From: Acuticoccus yangtzensis
GTDB lineage: Bacteria > Pseudomonadota > Alphaproteobacteria > Rhizobiales > Amorphaceae
DNA: 64,000 bases
Reading direction: 5' to 3'
NCBI RefSeq assembly: GCF_001927245.1
Contig: NZ_MJUX01000004.1
Coordinates: 62,001 to 126,000, forward strand
Below the pieces are notes generated by a model. The model made no database searches. It was given only the letters and a program-made list of their open reading frames with translations, and was not told where the DNA came from. The translations under genes were made by a program, and so were the position numbers. Of the stretch, positions 19,356 through 28,550 are shown piece after piece. Every line of letters begins with the position of its first letter. The first letter of the stretch is position 1.

Positions 19356-22166
19356 TCAGTTGCGTCCCACGAAGCAGTCGGCCCCGGCATTCTTCAGCCT
19401 TTCGCACAGCGAGTTGGCCTCGCCGAAGGAGTTCGTGCCGACGCGGACGCGGTAGAACACGCCTTGGTCGCCCACGTTGGCGGCGGCGATCATCGGCGTG
19501 GCGGAGCCGAGGATGGAGGGGAAGCGCTGCTGCAGGGTGCGGAAGGAGGCTTCCGCGGACGCCCGTTCGCGCCGCGAGGCGAGCTGCACCGCCCACGGGA
19601 AGGACGCAGCCGCCGGCTGGGCCTGCGTTTGGACGGGGCTGGTCGCCGCGGGTGTCGCGCGGGCGGTCTGCACCGTGCGGCCGGGCGCCGGGCGGGCGGG
19701 GGCCGGCCGCGGGGTCGGCACGTTGGCGGCGGCACCGGCGGCATCGGCGCCCTGAGATCCGGTGTCGAACCCGTCGACGTCCGTCCCGTCGCCGGCGGGG
19801 GCGAAGGCGTCGCCTTCCTCGTCCGCGGTGGGGAAGTCCGCTGCGTCGTCAGCCGCGAGGCCGGGTGAGGAGGAACCGAAGCTGTTCGTGCCGGGGCCGT
19901 CGAGCGTCTCGTCGCGCGCGTCCGATTCGATGGTGCGCACGGCGGTGTTGGCGGCGACGTCGAAGCTGGGGTCGGACCGGGCGGAGCGCGCCGAGCCTGA
20001 TGCCGCGCCTTGTGCCTCGCCTTGAGGAAGGGTGCCGTCCTGTCCGCCGGTGGAGGTCGATCGCGTGCGGCCGCCCCCCTCGCCCGGGCGCAGGATCGAC
20101 CCGTCGGGCAACACGGTGACGGTGCGGACGGAGCGCGTCTCGGTCTCCGGAACCGGGGACGGGGGGGCCTCCTGCGGGCCGATGCGCACCGGGTCGGGCA
20201 CCACGAGGCGGTCCTCGTCGCCGAGGGCGATGCGCTCGGAGATGTCGGGACGGGCGGTGGACTCTTCCTCGGCGGGGCGGGTCTTCACGTCGCGCGCGTC
20301 GGCGACGATGACGGGCGGCTCTCCGCTCGGCGCACTGTCGCCGCCGATGAGGCTGAAGCCGCCGATCCCCGCGACGATCACCGCCGCGAGGCTGCCCACG
20401 GCGACCGCGATGCCCCGCTTGGCGCCGCCGCGGCGATGGCCGCGCACGCGCTGGGACGCCCGCGCGAGGGACGGCGGCAGGTCGTCGTCGAAGCGGTCGT
20501 CGGCGTCCTCGAACTCGAGGGCCTCGCCGCCGAATTCCTCGAAGGCGTCTTCCTCGCCGTACTGGGTATAGGCGTTGGACCGCTGGTCTTTGAGGGCGCC
20601 GCGCGCGTCGGTCAGGAAGACGGGGGCGAGCGGATCGTCGAGGTCCGGCGGCGCGGCGGGGAACGGGTCGGCCTCGTCCTCCCGCCGGTCGAACCGGAAG
20701 GACGGGATCGGCTTGGTGCGCTTCGCGGAGAGGTCGATCTTCGGGTTCACGGGGCCGCGCGCCGCCGGGGGCACGGGCGCGGTTTCGCGATAGCTGCCGC
20801 CGTCGCGCTGGGTCGCGGCGCGGGCGGCGGCAAGCGGAATGTCGGCGGCGACGGGCGTGGCGCGGCTGCGCGGCAGCCCGGCTGCGGGCGCCGGTGCGTC
20901 GACCGCGTCCGAGGCGTCGGGCTCGGAGCCCGCGATCGTCGGTGAAGGCACGGCCTCGTCCTCGTCGTCGAACACGTGGAAATCCTCGGCGTCGATGGGC
21001 GGTTCGGGGCGGTCGAGTATGGAGGGCCGGTGCGGCGGCGCGTCGGGGACGGGCGAGGCGATGGCGGGGCCGCCTTCGTCACCCGGCAACGCGAGGCTGC
21101 GCGAGACGGCCTCGGACGCGGCCTCGGCGGCCAGACGTGCGGTCGACGGTTGGGTGGCCTGATTGCCGTAGGCGCGGCCGTTGATGATCTCGCTGATGGC
21201 GTGACCGAGCTCCCAATCGAGCGCGTCCGCGGGCGGCTCGTCCGGCTCGGCGGCGGGCGGCGGGGCGCTCGCCTCGGCCCCATTGCGGCTGCGGCGCCAG
21301 TCGCGCGGGTCCTGCGCCGACGCGCCCTCGCCCAGCGCATTCTGGACGGGCGTGGTCTGGCCGGCCGCGTGAGGGGCCGCCGCATTGTGGGATGCGGAGG
21401 CGGCTCGAACGGGCGTACCGGGTTGGGCAGCGCCTGCGGGCGAGCGCATGAGGCCGCGCGGCGGGACCGCGCCGGGGGCGTCCAGGGCGGAGCCTGCGTC
21501 CAGCTCGCGGCGGATGCGTGCGGCCTCGCGGGCGCGCAGCTCGTCGGACGGGCGCTGCTCGGGTGAACGCGCCTCGGGCGAACGCGGCTCGGGTGAACGC
21601 GCTTGGCGCTGTTCGTCGGTTCCGGCGAGGGTCGGATCGGAACGCTCTTGGCGCGGCCGCGGGCGCTCCAGCTCTTCGTTCAGGCGTTGGCTGAAGCGGG
21701 CGCGGCGGTCTCCCCCCTCGCGGCTGAAGCCGGGTTCGGGATCGCTCTGCGGCCGGGCGTAGGGATCGTCATGCCGGCCGTTGCCCGCCTCGTCGTCCCT
21801 GCCGCGGGCCGCGGGGCGAGCGAAGCCGAAAGACGCACCGTCCCGTGCACCGGCGGGGGCCTGGTCGAAGCGGCGGTCGTCCCGGCGCTGGCCGGTCGCG
21901 GGGTCGCGTTCGGCGTAGGGGTCGCGCTCTAAAGAGGGGTCACGATCGGAATAAGGGTCCGCCGCGGGATCGCTGTCGCCATCGCCCTGTTCGGCGGGCG
22001 ATCCGGCGGAGCGGGCGGACACGGGCGCCTGATGAGCCGGGCCCCAGACGGGGGGCTCGGCGTCGACGAACTGGTCCAGCTCGTCGTAAATGTCCGCGGA
22101 CTTGTGGCGTCCGGCTCCGACGGAACCGGGTCGATCGAAGGCCGAAGTTCGCGTCGGACCGTTCAT
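19356..22166 (-). CDS. SPOR-domain single-span membrane protein with very long disordered region
   Basis: The 936-residue protein probably binds denuded septal peptidoglycan through its C-terminal SPOR domain (about residues 860-935, starting FPWAVQLASRRERASAEASF). One membrane span lies at about 580-605, after an Arg-rich HRRGGAKRG, with a cytoplasmic N-terminus. The first 575 residues are disordered and rich in Asp, Arg, Pro and Ala. They include short near-repeats such as RSPEPRSPEARSPEQRPS and a run of DPYAERDP-like units. The periplasmic linker (605-860) is also low complexity. nagZ, scpA and scpB follow at once, so septum and cell-wall functions sit together. The role in division is inferred from the domain. 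Confidence 0.88.
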   Translation of the reverse strand: MNGPTRTSAFDRPGSVGAGRHKSADIYDELDQFVDAEPPVWGPAHQAPVSARSAGSPAEQGDGDSDPAADPYSDRDPSLERDPYAERDPATGQRRDDRRFDQAPAGARDGASFGFARPAARGRDDEAGNGRHDDPYARPQSDPEPGFSREGGDRRARFSQRLNEELERPRPRQERSDPTLAGTDEQRQARSPEPRSPEARSPEQRPSDELRAREAARIRRELDAGSALDAPGAVPPRGLMRSPAGAAQPGTPVRAASASHNAAAPHAAGQTTPVQNALGEGASAQDPRDWRRSRNGAEASAPPPAAEPDEPPADALDWELGHAISEIINGRAYGNQATQPSTARLAAEAASEAVSRSLALPGDEGGPAIASPVPDAPPHRPSILDRPEPPIDAEDFHVFDDEDEAVPSPTIAGSEPDASDAVDAPAPAAGLPRSRATPVAADIPLAAARAATQRDGGSYRETAPVPPAARGPVNPKIDLSAKRTKPIPSFRFDRREDEADPFPAAPPDLDDPLAPVFLTDARGALKDQRSNAYTQYGEEDAFEEFGGEALEFEDADDRFDDDLPPSLARASQRVRGHRRGGAKRGIAVAVGSLAAVIVAGIGGFSLIGGDSAPSGEPPVIVADARDVKTRPAEEESTARPDISERIALGDEDRLVVPDPVRIGPQEAPPSPVPETETRSVRTVTVLPDGSILRPGEGGGRTRSTSTGGQDGTLPQGEAQGAASGSARSARSDPSFDVAANTAVRTIESDARDETLDGPGTNSFGSSSPGLAADDAADFPTADEEGDAFAPAGDGTDVDGFDTGSQGADAAGAAANVPTPRPAPARPAPGRTVQTARATPAATSPVQTQAQPAAASFPWAVQLASRRERASAEASFRTLQQRFPSILGSATPMIAAANVGDQGVFYRVRVGTNSFGEANSLCERLKNAGADCFVGRN

Positions 22167-22232
22167 TGCTCGCCGCCACTCAACTCATCATCACCACCTG
22201 CGCCAGCAGAACATCCCGCTTCGGCCCAGTGG

Positions 22233-23960
22233 TTACCGCATTTCGTCCGGCGCGCTCACACCAAGTGCGGACAGGCCCTCGACAATGACAGAGCGCACCG
22301 CTTCAACAAGGGCGAGCCGTGCCCTCGTCAAGTCTCTCGACTCCGTATTAACGAACCGTAGCGTCGGACTATCCTTGCCCCTGTTCCACTGTGCATGCAA
22401 GGCCGACGCGAGGTCGTTGAGGTAAAAGGCCACGCGATGCGGCTCCGCAGCGTCCGCCGCGGTCGCCAATAGCTGCGGCCATTGCGCCAATAGTATCGCA
22501 ATCGCACGCTCACCCGAATCGTTCAAGCCTGAAACGTCGACGGACGCGAGGTCCTGATCGACCGATTCGTCAAACGCCTCACGGGCTTGACGCTTCGCCG
22601 ACGCACACCGGGCATGGGCATATTGAACGTAGAAGACAGGATTATCCCGGCTCTGTTCGGTGACTTTGACAAAATCAAAATCGAGCGGCGCATCGGATTT
22701 GCGGTATAACATCATGAACCGCACCGCATCCGTCCCAACTTCCTCGACAACGTCGCGCAACGTCACGAAATCACCGGACCGCTTCGACATCTTCACCGGC
22801 TCGCCGCCCCGGTAGAGTTTGACGAGCTGGCACAGCAGGCAGTCGAGCGTCACCTTCTCGTGGCTGAGCGCGGCGACGGCCGCCGTCATGCGCCGCACAT
22901 AGCCGCCATGGTCGGCGCCCAGAACGTCGACGAGACGATCGAACCCGCGGTCGATCTTGTTGGCGTGATAGGCGATGTCGGACGCAAAATAGGTGTAGGA
23001 GCCGTCCGACTTCTTCAGCGCGCGGTCCACGTCGTCGCCGTAGCGGGTGGAGCGGAACAGCGTCTGCTCGCGGTCCTCCCAGTCCTCGGCGGCGCCCTTG
23101 GGACGCGGCAGAACGCCCTCGTAGATCAGCCCGTCACGCTCCAGCCGCCCCACCGTCGCGGCGACGATGTCGTCAGGCGTCTGCAGGCTGCGCTCGGAGA
23201 AGAAGACGTCGTGCTTGATGTTGAGAACGTCGAGGTCGCCGCGCACGGCGTCCATCATCGCCGCGATCGCCGCGTCGCGCACGATCGGCAGCCATTCGGC
23301 CTCGTCCTTGTCCATCAGCGCGGTGCCGTGGGCGGCGGCCAGCGCCTCGCCCACCGGGACGAGATAGTCGCCCGGATAGAGGCCGGCCGGGATCTCCACC
23401 GTCTCGCCCAGCGCCTCGCGGTAGCGCAGGTAGGCGGAGCGGGCGAGGACGTCGACCTGGGCGCCCGCGTCGTTGATGTAATATTCGCGCGTCACCTCAT
23501 GGCCGCGCAGGGCCAGGATGGCGGCCAGCGCATCGCCCACGACGGCGCCGCGCGCATGGCCGACGTGCAGCGGCCCGGTCGGGTTCGCCGAGACATATTC
23601 CACGTTGACCCGCTGCGGCGCGGGTGTCGCGGCGAGCGCGGTGAAACGCGGCCCGTCGAGCGCGGAATGGATCACCGCGGCGGCGGCCTGGTCGGAGACG
23701 CGCAGGTTGACGAAGCCCGGCCCCGCCACCGAGGTTTCGGCCACCAGCGGGTCGGCCTTCAGCTTCTCGGCGATCAGTTCACCGAGCTGGCGCGGATTGC
23801 GCTTGGCCGCCTTCGCCAGCACCATGGCCGCGTTGGTGGACAGGTCGCCGTGCGCGGGGTCGCGCGGCGTCTCGATGGCGATTCGTTCGAGCCCATCTCG
23901 CAGCCCTTCCGCCTCGACGATGGCGATGACGCGCGCTTTGAGCTCTTCCAGGAGATGCAT
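22233..23960 (-). CDS. argS: Arginyl-tRNA synthetase
   Basis: Charges tRNA-Arg. The 575-residue protein has the N-terminal Add-1 domain and the HIGH-type motif in [20 protein letters not shown] near residues 125-145. The KMSK-type motif appears in [13 protein letters not shown] near 390, and a C-terminal anticodon-binding DALR domain ends in the region [18 protein letters not shown]. The start [11 protein letters not shown] matches the family. The gene precedes the SPOR gene by 66 bases on the same strand, as in related genomes. Confidence 0.98.
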   Translation of the reverse strand: MHLLEELKARVIAIVEAEGLRDGLERIAIETPRDPAHGDLSTNAAMVLAKAAKRNPRQLGELIAEKLKADPLVAETSVAGPGFVNLRVSDQAAAAVIHSALDGPRFTALAATPAPQRVNVEYVSANPTGPLHVGHARGAVVGDALAAILALRGHEVTREYYINDAGAQVDVLARSAYLRYREALGETVEIPAGLYPGDYLVPVGEALAAAHGTALMDKDEAEWLPIVRDAAIAAMMDAVRGDLDVLNIKHDVFFSERSLQTPDDIVAATVGRLERDGLIYEGVLPRPKGAAEDWEDREQTLFRSTRYGDDVDRALKKSDGSYTYFASDIAYHANKIDRGFDRLVDVLGADHGGYVRRMTAAVAALSHEKVTLDCLLCQLVKLYRGGEPVKMSKRSGDFVTLRDVVEEVGTDAVRFMMLYRKSDAPLDFDFVKVTEQSRDNPVFYVQYAHARCASAKRQAREAFDESVDQDLASVDVSGLNDSGERAIAILLAQWPQLLATAADAAEPHRVAFYLNDLASALHAQWNRGKDSPTLRFVNTESRDLTRARLALVEAVRSVIVEGLSALGVSAPDEMR

Positions 23961-24102
23961 GACAGTCCGACGTGAGTTGCTTTGCGGCGCCTCTTAACGC
24001 GTTCGGTCCTGCGTTGCGAGTGCGCCCTGCCCTCTCGACACGGAATGTCGGCCCGCGGACGCAAAAGCCGCCGCCCGCCGCCCGCCCCGGTCGCCAGCCG
24101 GT

Positions 24103-24318
24103 TCAGCTATGGCTGGTGCGGGTGACCTTCACCATGGCGCGGGTCTGCGAATTGTCGACCTTGCGGTGCTGGCCCATCTCGTCGAATTGGGCGTGAATGG
24201 CGGCCAGCGGGATCTCCTCGCTGTCCATCTCCAGCCCCACGAGATCGTTGAGGCCGCCGCGGCGCGGGGTCTTCTCCGCCTTCTCGGCGGCCAGCGCTCT
24301 GAACAAAGCTCGAAACAT
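24103..24318 (-). CDS. Small hypothetical protein
   Basis: 71-residue protein not recognised. A basic, hydrophobic start (MFRALFRALAAEKAEKTPRR) is followed by a more acidic centre (LVGLEMDSEEIPLAAIHAQF) and a polar C-terminus. No membrane span or cysteine is seen. The start is supported by GGAGGGAA 7 bases upstream. It lies alone between argS and dgt on the same strand, and may be the last gene of the dgt transcript. Confidence 0.6.
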   Translation of the reverse strand: MFRALFRALAAEKAEKTPRRGGLNDLVGLEMDSEEIPLAAIHAQFDEMGQHRKVDNSQTRAMVKVTRTSHS

Positions 24319-24415
24319 CGGTTTTCCCTCCGTCTGTGCGCGGGTGGCTGTGCTGTGCGCGAGTGTGGCACGCACCCGTCCGGAGGTTTATCGGCCGAAG
24401 CTCGATTGCAGCTTG

Positions 24416-25597
24416 TCACACCCTCGGCGTGGAAAGGTCGGGCGTTGCGCCGACGAGGCGGCGGTGCTCGACCAGCGCGAAACGGTCCGTCATGCCGGCG
24501 ATATAATCGCAGGTGCGCCGCAGCCGCCGGGCCTCGCCGTCCTGCGCATGGCGCCAGGATTCGGGCAGCAAGGACGGGTCGTTGGCGTAGACGGTGAAGA
24601 GCTCCTCCACCACGCGCGCCGCCTTCTCGCGCACCTCCAGCACACCCGGATGCCGGTAGAGGTTGGCGAACAGGATGCGCTTCAAGGCTTTCTCCGACGC
24701 CGCCATGTCCTGCGAAAAGGCGACGAGAGGCCCCGGCTGGGCGGAGACGTCCGCCGCGCTCGCGATCCCGGCGCGGGCGATGCGCCGCACCGTCTCGCCG
24801 ATCACGTCCTCGATCATCCGCGTCAGAAGACGGCGCACCAGCTCGTGGGTTCGGCGCAGCGGCTCGATGCCGGGGGCCTCGGCGTCCACCTCGGACAGAA
24901 TGGCGTCGATCAGCGGCACCTCGCGCAGCACGTCGAAGCCGAGGAGGCCGGAGCGCAACCCGTCATCGATGTCGTGGGCGTTGTAGGCGATGTCGTCGGA
25001 GATCGCGGCGGTCTGCGCCTCCAGCCCCGCCTGGCGGGTGAGATCGAGATCGTCCGGCGGCGGATCGGTCAGGAAGATCTGGTCCCCCGGCGCCGGCGGC
25101 CCGTTGTGCTTGATGAGGCCTTCCAGCGTCTCGAAGGTGAGGTTCAGCCCGTCATAATGGGCGTAGCGCCGCTCCAGCCGGGTGACGATGCGGTAGGCTT
25201 GGACGTTGTGGTCGAACCCGCCATGGTCCACCATCAGGCGGTGCAGAACGTCCTCGCCCTCGTGGCCGAAGGGGGTGTGGCCGAAGTCGTGGCTGAGGGC
25301 CAGCGCCTCGGTCAGATCCTCGTCCAGAGACAGCACACGGGCGATCGACGACGCGATCTGCGCCACCTCCAGCGAATGGGTCAGCCGGGTGCGGAAATGG
25401 TCCCCGTCGGTGGAGATGAAGACCTGCGTCTTGTGCGTCAGCCGGCGGAAGGCGGAGGAATGGACGATCCTGTCCCGGTCGCGCTGAAACGCGGTCCGGG
25501 TGGCGGACGACGGCTCGGCGATGCGCCGCCCGCGGCTGGCGCCCGGATGGGTGGCATAAGGCGCCAGCAGGCGCGGCGACGGTCGCACGTTCTGCAT
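24416..25597 (-). CDS. dgt: Deoxyguanosinetriphosphate triphosphohydrolase-like protein
   Basis: HD-domain phosphohydrolase that removes triphosphate from dGTP or other dNTPs. The 393-residue protein has the family motifs HSSAFRRLTHKTQV, RLTHSLEVAQIASSIAR and the HD pair in ALSHDFGHTPFGHEGED. A third metal-binding Asp lies in DDIAYNAHDIDDGL. The start is fixed by a strong AGGAGGT just upstream of the ATG at 25597. It is divergent from the Fe-S carrier gene, an arrangement common in alphaproteobacteria. Confidence 0.95.
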   Translation of the reverse strand: MQNVRPSPRLLAPYATHPGASRGRRIAEPSSATRTAFQRDRDRIVHSSAFRRLTHKTQVFISTDGDHFRTRLTHSLEVAQIASSIARVLSLDEDLTEALALSHDFGHTPFGHEGEDVLHRLMVDHGGFDHNVQAYRIVTRLERRYAHYDGLNLTFETLEGLIKHNGPPAPGDQIFLTDPPPDDLDLTRQAGLEAQTAAISDDIAYNAHDIDDGLRSGLLGFDVLREVPLIDAILSEVDAEAPGIEPLRRTHELVRRLLTRMIEDVIGETVRRIARAGIASAADVSAQPGPLVAFSQDMAASEKALKRILFANLYRHPGVLEVREKAARVVEELFTVYANDPSLLPESWRHAQDGEARRLRRTCDYIAGMTDRFALVEHRRLVGATPDLSTPRV

Positions 25598-25820
25598 GGG
25601 ACCTCCTGAGGATTGGCACCGAATCGCGGCGCAACCTTGCCACGAATCGACTATCCGGCGGCTTAACACAGGACGGCCCGCGATGCTGCCCGCGCACAGG
25701 GTTGCGCCGCCCGCGGTTTATGTGCTGTGCCACATTTTATCTGGACCGTCGCGCGCTGCCCGTTTCGCTCGGCGTCGCAACGCACTATGTTCAGCCCTCA
25801 CACGCATTGGAGGATGCGCA

Positions 25821-26153
25821 ATGACCGACGCTTCCTTTTCCGTCACCCCGCGCGCCTTGACGCGGGTGGCGAAAATCCTGGCGGGCGAGCCCGCCAATGC
25901 CCTGCGCGTCTCCGTCGAAGGGGGCGGCTGCTCGGGCTTTCAGTATCGCTACGACCTGGTCGAGGGGCCGGAGTCGGAGGATCTCATCATCGAGGGCGAC
26001 GCCGCGACGGTGGTGGTGGACCCGGTATCCCTGCCCTTCCTGGCCGGCGCCGAGCTCGACTTCATCGACGATCTGATGGGCCAGTCCTTCCAGATCAAGA
26101 ACCCCAACGCCCAGGCGTCCTGCGGCTGCGGAACCTCCTTCTCGCTCTTCTAA
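25821..26153 (+). CDS. erpA: A-type iron-sulfur carrier (ErpA/IscA family)
   Basis: Delivers Fe-S clusters to apo-targets. The 110-residue protein has the three family cysteines: one in EGGGCSGFQYRYDL near residue 37, and a pair in NAQASCGCGTSFSLF at the C-terminus. The start is supported by GGAGGATG upstream of the ATG. It is 8 bases from xth, so the two are probably one operon. The symbol erpA follows the usual annotation at this locus. Sequence alone cannot separate ErpA from IscA or SufA. Confidence 0.9.
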   Translation: MTDASFSVTPRALTRVAKILAGEPANALRVSVEGGGCSGFQYRYDLVEGPESEDLIIEGDAATVVVDPVSLPFLAGAELDFIDDLMGQSFQIKNPNAQASCGCGTSFSLF

Positions 26154-26161
26154 GGCCCTCC

Positions 26162-26962
26162 ATGCTCACCGTCGCGACCTGGAACATCAACGGCGTGAAG
26201 GCACGCATCGACGTGCTCACACGCTGGCTGGAGGAATCGGCGCCCGACGTCGTCTGCCTGCAGGAGATCAAGAGCCAGGACGAGACCTTCCCCGCCGAGG
26301 CGGTGGAGCGGCTCGGCTACAACGTCGCGACACACGGCCAGAAGGGCTTCAACGGCGTGGCGCTGCTTTCCAAGCGCCCGCTGGAGGACGTCGCGGTGCG
26401 TCTGCCGGGCGACGAGGCGGACGAGCACGCCCGCTGGATCGAGGCGACGATCTCCACCGACACCGGCGCGGTCCGGGTGGTGAGCCTTTATCTGCCGAAC
26501 GGCAACCCGGTGGAGCGCAGCCCCGAGCCGTCCGGCAAGTTCGGCTACAAGCTCGGCTGGATGGACCGGATGCTGACCCGCGCCGAAGCGCTGCTCGCCA
26601 CCGACGAGCCGATCGTCCTGGCGGGCGACTACAACGTGATCCCCCTCCCCGCCGACGCGCGCCATCCGGACCGCTGGACCGAGGACGCGCTGTTCCAGCC
26701 GGAGAGCCGCGCCCGCCACCGCGCGCTGGTGAACCTCGGCTATGCGGACGCCCAGCGCGCGGTGGACCGCAGCGACGGGATCTACACCTTCTGGGACTAT
26801 CAGGCCGGCGCTTGGCAGAAGAACAACGGCATCCGCATCGACCACGTGATGCTGTCCCCCGTCGCGGCCGACCGGCTGTCCGGCGTGGTGGTGGAGAAGC
26901 ATGTGCGCGGGTGGGCCAAACCGTCCGACCACGTGCCGGTGGTGTTGACGCTGGACGTTTGA
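26162..26962 (+). CDS. xth: Exodeoxyribonuclease III
   Basis: AP endonuclease / 3'-5' exonuclease of the EEP family in base excision repair. The 266-residue protein begins MLTVATWNINGVKAR, has the metal-binding Glu in CLQEIKSQD near residue 35, SLYLPNGNPV near 107, and the catalytic Asp/Asn in LAGDYNVIPL near 155. The C-terminal Asp-His pair is in KPSDHVPVV. All catalytic residues are intact. It follows the Fe-S carrier gene by 8 bases. Confidence 0.96.
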   Translation: MLTVATWNINGVKARIDVLTRWLEESAPDVVCLQEIKSQDETFPAEAVERLGYNVATHGQKGFNGVALLSKRPLEDVAVRLPGDEADEHARWIEATISTDTGAVRVVSLYLPNGNPVERSPEPSGKFGYKLGWMDRMLTRAEALLATDEPIVLAGDYNVIPLPADARHPDRWTEDALFQPESRARHRALVNLGYADAQRAVDRSDGIYTFWDYQAGAWQKNNGIRIDHVMLSPVAADRLSGVVVEKHVRGWAKPSDHVPVVLTLDV

Positions 26963-27038
26963 GGCATCACGCCGAACGAGGCGCGGGAGCACGGCCCGTC
27001 GATGAAACAGGGCTGCACATGAAACCGGGCCGCACTTG

Positions 27039-27065
27039 AAAAACGGGACCGCCGAAGCGGTCCCG
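27039..27065 (-). terminator. Rho-independent terminator 3 of 3 (distal)
   Basis: On the minus strand, a perfect 9-bp stem (CGGGACCGC paired with GCGGTCCCG) closes a TTCG tetraloop and is followed by TTTTT. It is the last of three near-identical units spaced 32-33 bases apart. A C(UUCG)G loop is unusually stable. Confidence 0.88.
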
Positions 27066-27071
27066 CAATGG

Positions 27072-27096
27072 AAAAAGGGTCCGCCGAAGCGGTCCC
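27072..27096 (-). terminator. Rho-independent terminator 2 of 3
   Basis: Minus-strand hairpin of 8 bp with one internal mismatch, TTCG loop, then TTTTT. It shares the flanking CCATT with its neighbours, so the three units look like tandem duplications. Confidence 0.82.
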
Positions 27097-27103
27097 GTAA
27101 TGG

Positions 27104-27128
27104 AAAAAGGGGCCGCCGAAGCGACCCC
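27104..27128 (-). terminator. Rho-independent terminator 1 of 3 (proximal)
   Basis: Minus-strand hairpin with an 8-bp stem (one G-T wobble), TTCG loop and TTTTT tail. It begins about 45 bases after the stop of the small reading frame at 27173 and is the first terminator met by transcription from that gene. Confidence 0.85.
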
Positions 27129-27172
27129 CCGTGAGCTTCAGCGGGCGATACGCCCGGCTAAGCCCGACCGAA

Positions 27173-27253
27173 TCACCGAGACGAAGAAGGCTGCTCCGTC
27201 GTCTCCCGATTCGACCCAAGCGTCGCCGCCCGCTTCAGAATCCCACTCGACAT
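27173..27253 (-). CDS. Tiny open reading frame with an extreme ribosome binding site
   Basis: Predicted 26-residue basic peptide starting MSSGILKRAATLG and ending in a Ser-rich PSSSR; no function recognised. The case for translation is the leader. AAAGGAGGTGATCC, complementary to the whole 16S rRNA 3' tail, ends one base before the ATG, with 7 bases between the AGGAGG core and the start. Three tandem terminators follow. A second frame over the same DNA stays open from 27257 to 27138. It would give an acidic, hydrophobic peptide with AGGDAWVESGDDGAAFFV, but has no start codon and would need a -1 shift. The unit could also be a regulatory RNA or leader. No downstream gene follows past the terminators. 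Confidence 0.5.
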   Translation of the reverse strand: MSSGILKRAATLGSNRETTEQPSSSR

Positions 27254-27254
27254 T

Positions 27255-27268
27255 GGATCACCTCCTTT
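27255..27268 (-). promoter_or_regulatory. Full-length Shine-Dalgarno sequence
   Basis: The 14 bases AAAGGAGGTGATCC on the minus strand are the exact complement of the conserved 16S rRNA 3' end. Typical sites in this window match only 4-8 bases. This supports very strong ribosome recruitment to the ATG at 27253, or ribosome sequestration. Confidence 0.85.
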
Positions 27269-27328
27269 CGCTGTGTTGAACACGACCCGATGTTGTCACG
27301 ATTCGCGCGTCTCGCAACCCCCATCGGC

Positions 27329-28027
27329 TCAACTCTCCAGCCCCAATAAAGGAGGAAGCGCGAAGAGGCCGCGGAACGTGGCGAGGGCGCCACGATCGCC
27401 GCTGACCTGCGCCGCCCCGTCCGCCTCCAATCCCTCGAGCGGCACCCCGCCATAGACCCAGCCCGCCAGCACCGGCGCCGCGCCGACCGAGAGCGTCGCC
27501 GCCACGGGACCCTCGCCACCGCGCACGATGGTGAGCGCCCGGTCCGCCACCCTGAGGCGGAAATCCTCGGCCCCCACGGTGATGCCGATCGAAAGGTCGA
27601 GCCACGCCGCACGTTCCGGCACCAGCATCGTCTCGAACGACAGCATGATCGACGCCGCACTGAGAGGCAGCGTCTTGTCGTGCAGCGGCGAGCGTGCGGC
27701 CCAGCGCCCCAACACCATGAAGATGGGCCGCGCCTCGAGCCCCCATGCGGTGAGCCGGTAGGCCCGGCCCGCCGGCGGCGGCAAGGTCACCCGCTCGACG
27801 ATGCCGAGCTTCTCCAGCTTGGTCAGCCGCTGGGTCAACACGTTGGCGCTGAGGCCGGGAAGGTTCGTCCGCAGATCGCTGAAACGTTTCGGCCCGAACA
27901 TCAGTTCACGCATCACGAGCAGCGCCCAGCGCTCCCCCACGAGGTCGAGCGCATGGGCGGCGCCGCAGGCATCGCCATAGCTCCAGCCGATCGCTTCCGC
28001 ATCGTAGGTTACTTTTTCTGACTTCAT
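27329..28027 (-). CDS. HxlR-type winged-helix regulator with SCP2-like C-terminal region
   Basis: DNA-binding regulator of 232 residues. The N-terminal HxlR domain (about residues 15-110) contains ALDLVGERWALLVMRELMFG and FSDLRTNLPGLSANVLTQRL. The C-terminal 110 residues (from LDLSIGITVGAEDFRLRV) resemble an SCP2-type sterol-binding fold, a combination known in this family and suggestive of a hydrophobic ligand. The start ATG at 28027 follows the family N-terminus. It is divergent from a VOC-family gene, which it probably controls. An inverted repeat covers its start codon. Confidence 0.85.
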   Translation of the reverse strand: MKSEKVTYDAEAIGWSYGDACGAAHALDLVGERWALLVMRELMFGPKRFSDLRTNLPGLSANVLTQRLTKLEKLGIVERVTLPPPAGRAYRLTAWGLEARPIFMVLGRWAARSPLHDKTLPLSAASIMLSFETMLVPERAAWLDLSIGITVGAEDFRLRVADRALTIVRGGEGPVAATLSVGAAPVLAGWVYGGVPLEGLEADGAAQVSGDRGALATFRGLFALPPLLGLES

Positions 28028-28084
28028 GGTTGCGAAAGATAACTCATCGTGTGATCGTCTCCAAACCCAGCGGGAGGTGGGACC

Positions 28085-28540
28085 ATGACAACAACGACCA
28101 CGACCCCCATGATTTTCGTCAACCTGCCCGTGACGGACCTCGAGCGGTCCGTCGCGTTCTACGAAGCCGTCGGCGCCACGCGGAACCAGTTTACCGATGG
28201 CGCGACCGCGAGCGGTGTCAGCTTCAGCGACGCCATCCACGTGATGCTGCTGACCCACAAGAAATTTTCCGAATTCACGACGCGCGCCATCGCAGGCCGG
28301 GACACGGCGCAGACGCTGCTGTGCCTGTCGTGCGCAAGCCGCGCGGCGGTGGATGCGGCAGTGGCGAGCGCGGTCGCTGCGGGCGGCGTCGCCGACCCCG
28401 GCCCCGTCCAGGAGCACGGTTTCATGTATGGCCGCTCGTTCGAGGACCCGGACGGGCACATCTGGGAAGTGGCGTGGATGGACCCCGCGGCGATGCACTC
28501 CTACGCGCCCGCGGCCGAACCTGCACCCGTGACAGCCTGA
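28085..28540 (+). CDS. VOC-family (glyoxalase/bleomycin-resistance-like) protein
   Basis: 151-residue protein of the vicinal oxygen chelate superfamily, with paired beta-alpha-beta-beta-beta units. FVNLPVTDLERSVAFYEAVG opens the first unit, and GRSFEDPDGHIWEVAWMDP ends the second and carries a metal-ligand Glu. Members bind metal or act as binding proteins; the substrate is unknown. It lies divergent from the HxlR regulator and 10 bases before a DUF1428 gene, so the two plus-strand genes are probably co-expressed. Confidence 0.88.
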   Translation: MTTTTTTPMIFVNLPVTDLERSVAFYEAVGATRNQFTDGATASGVSFSDAIHVMLLTHKKFSEFTTRAIAGRDTAQTLLCLSCASRAAVDAAVASAVAAGGVADPGPVQEHGFMYGRSFEDPDGHIWEVAWMDPAAMHSYAPAAEPAPVTA

Positions 28541-28550
28541 GGACCCGTCC

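Noticed and set aside
27251-27270. Match to the 3' end of 16S rRNA on the plus strand
   Set aside because: Only about 15 bases match and the preceding bases do not resemble 16S helix 45. It is better explained as a perfect ribosome binding site read on the minus strand.
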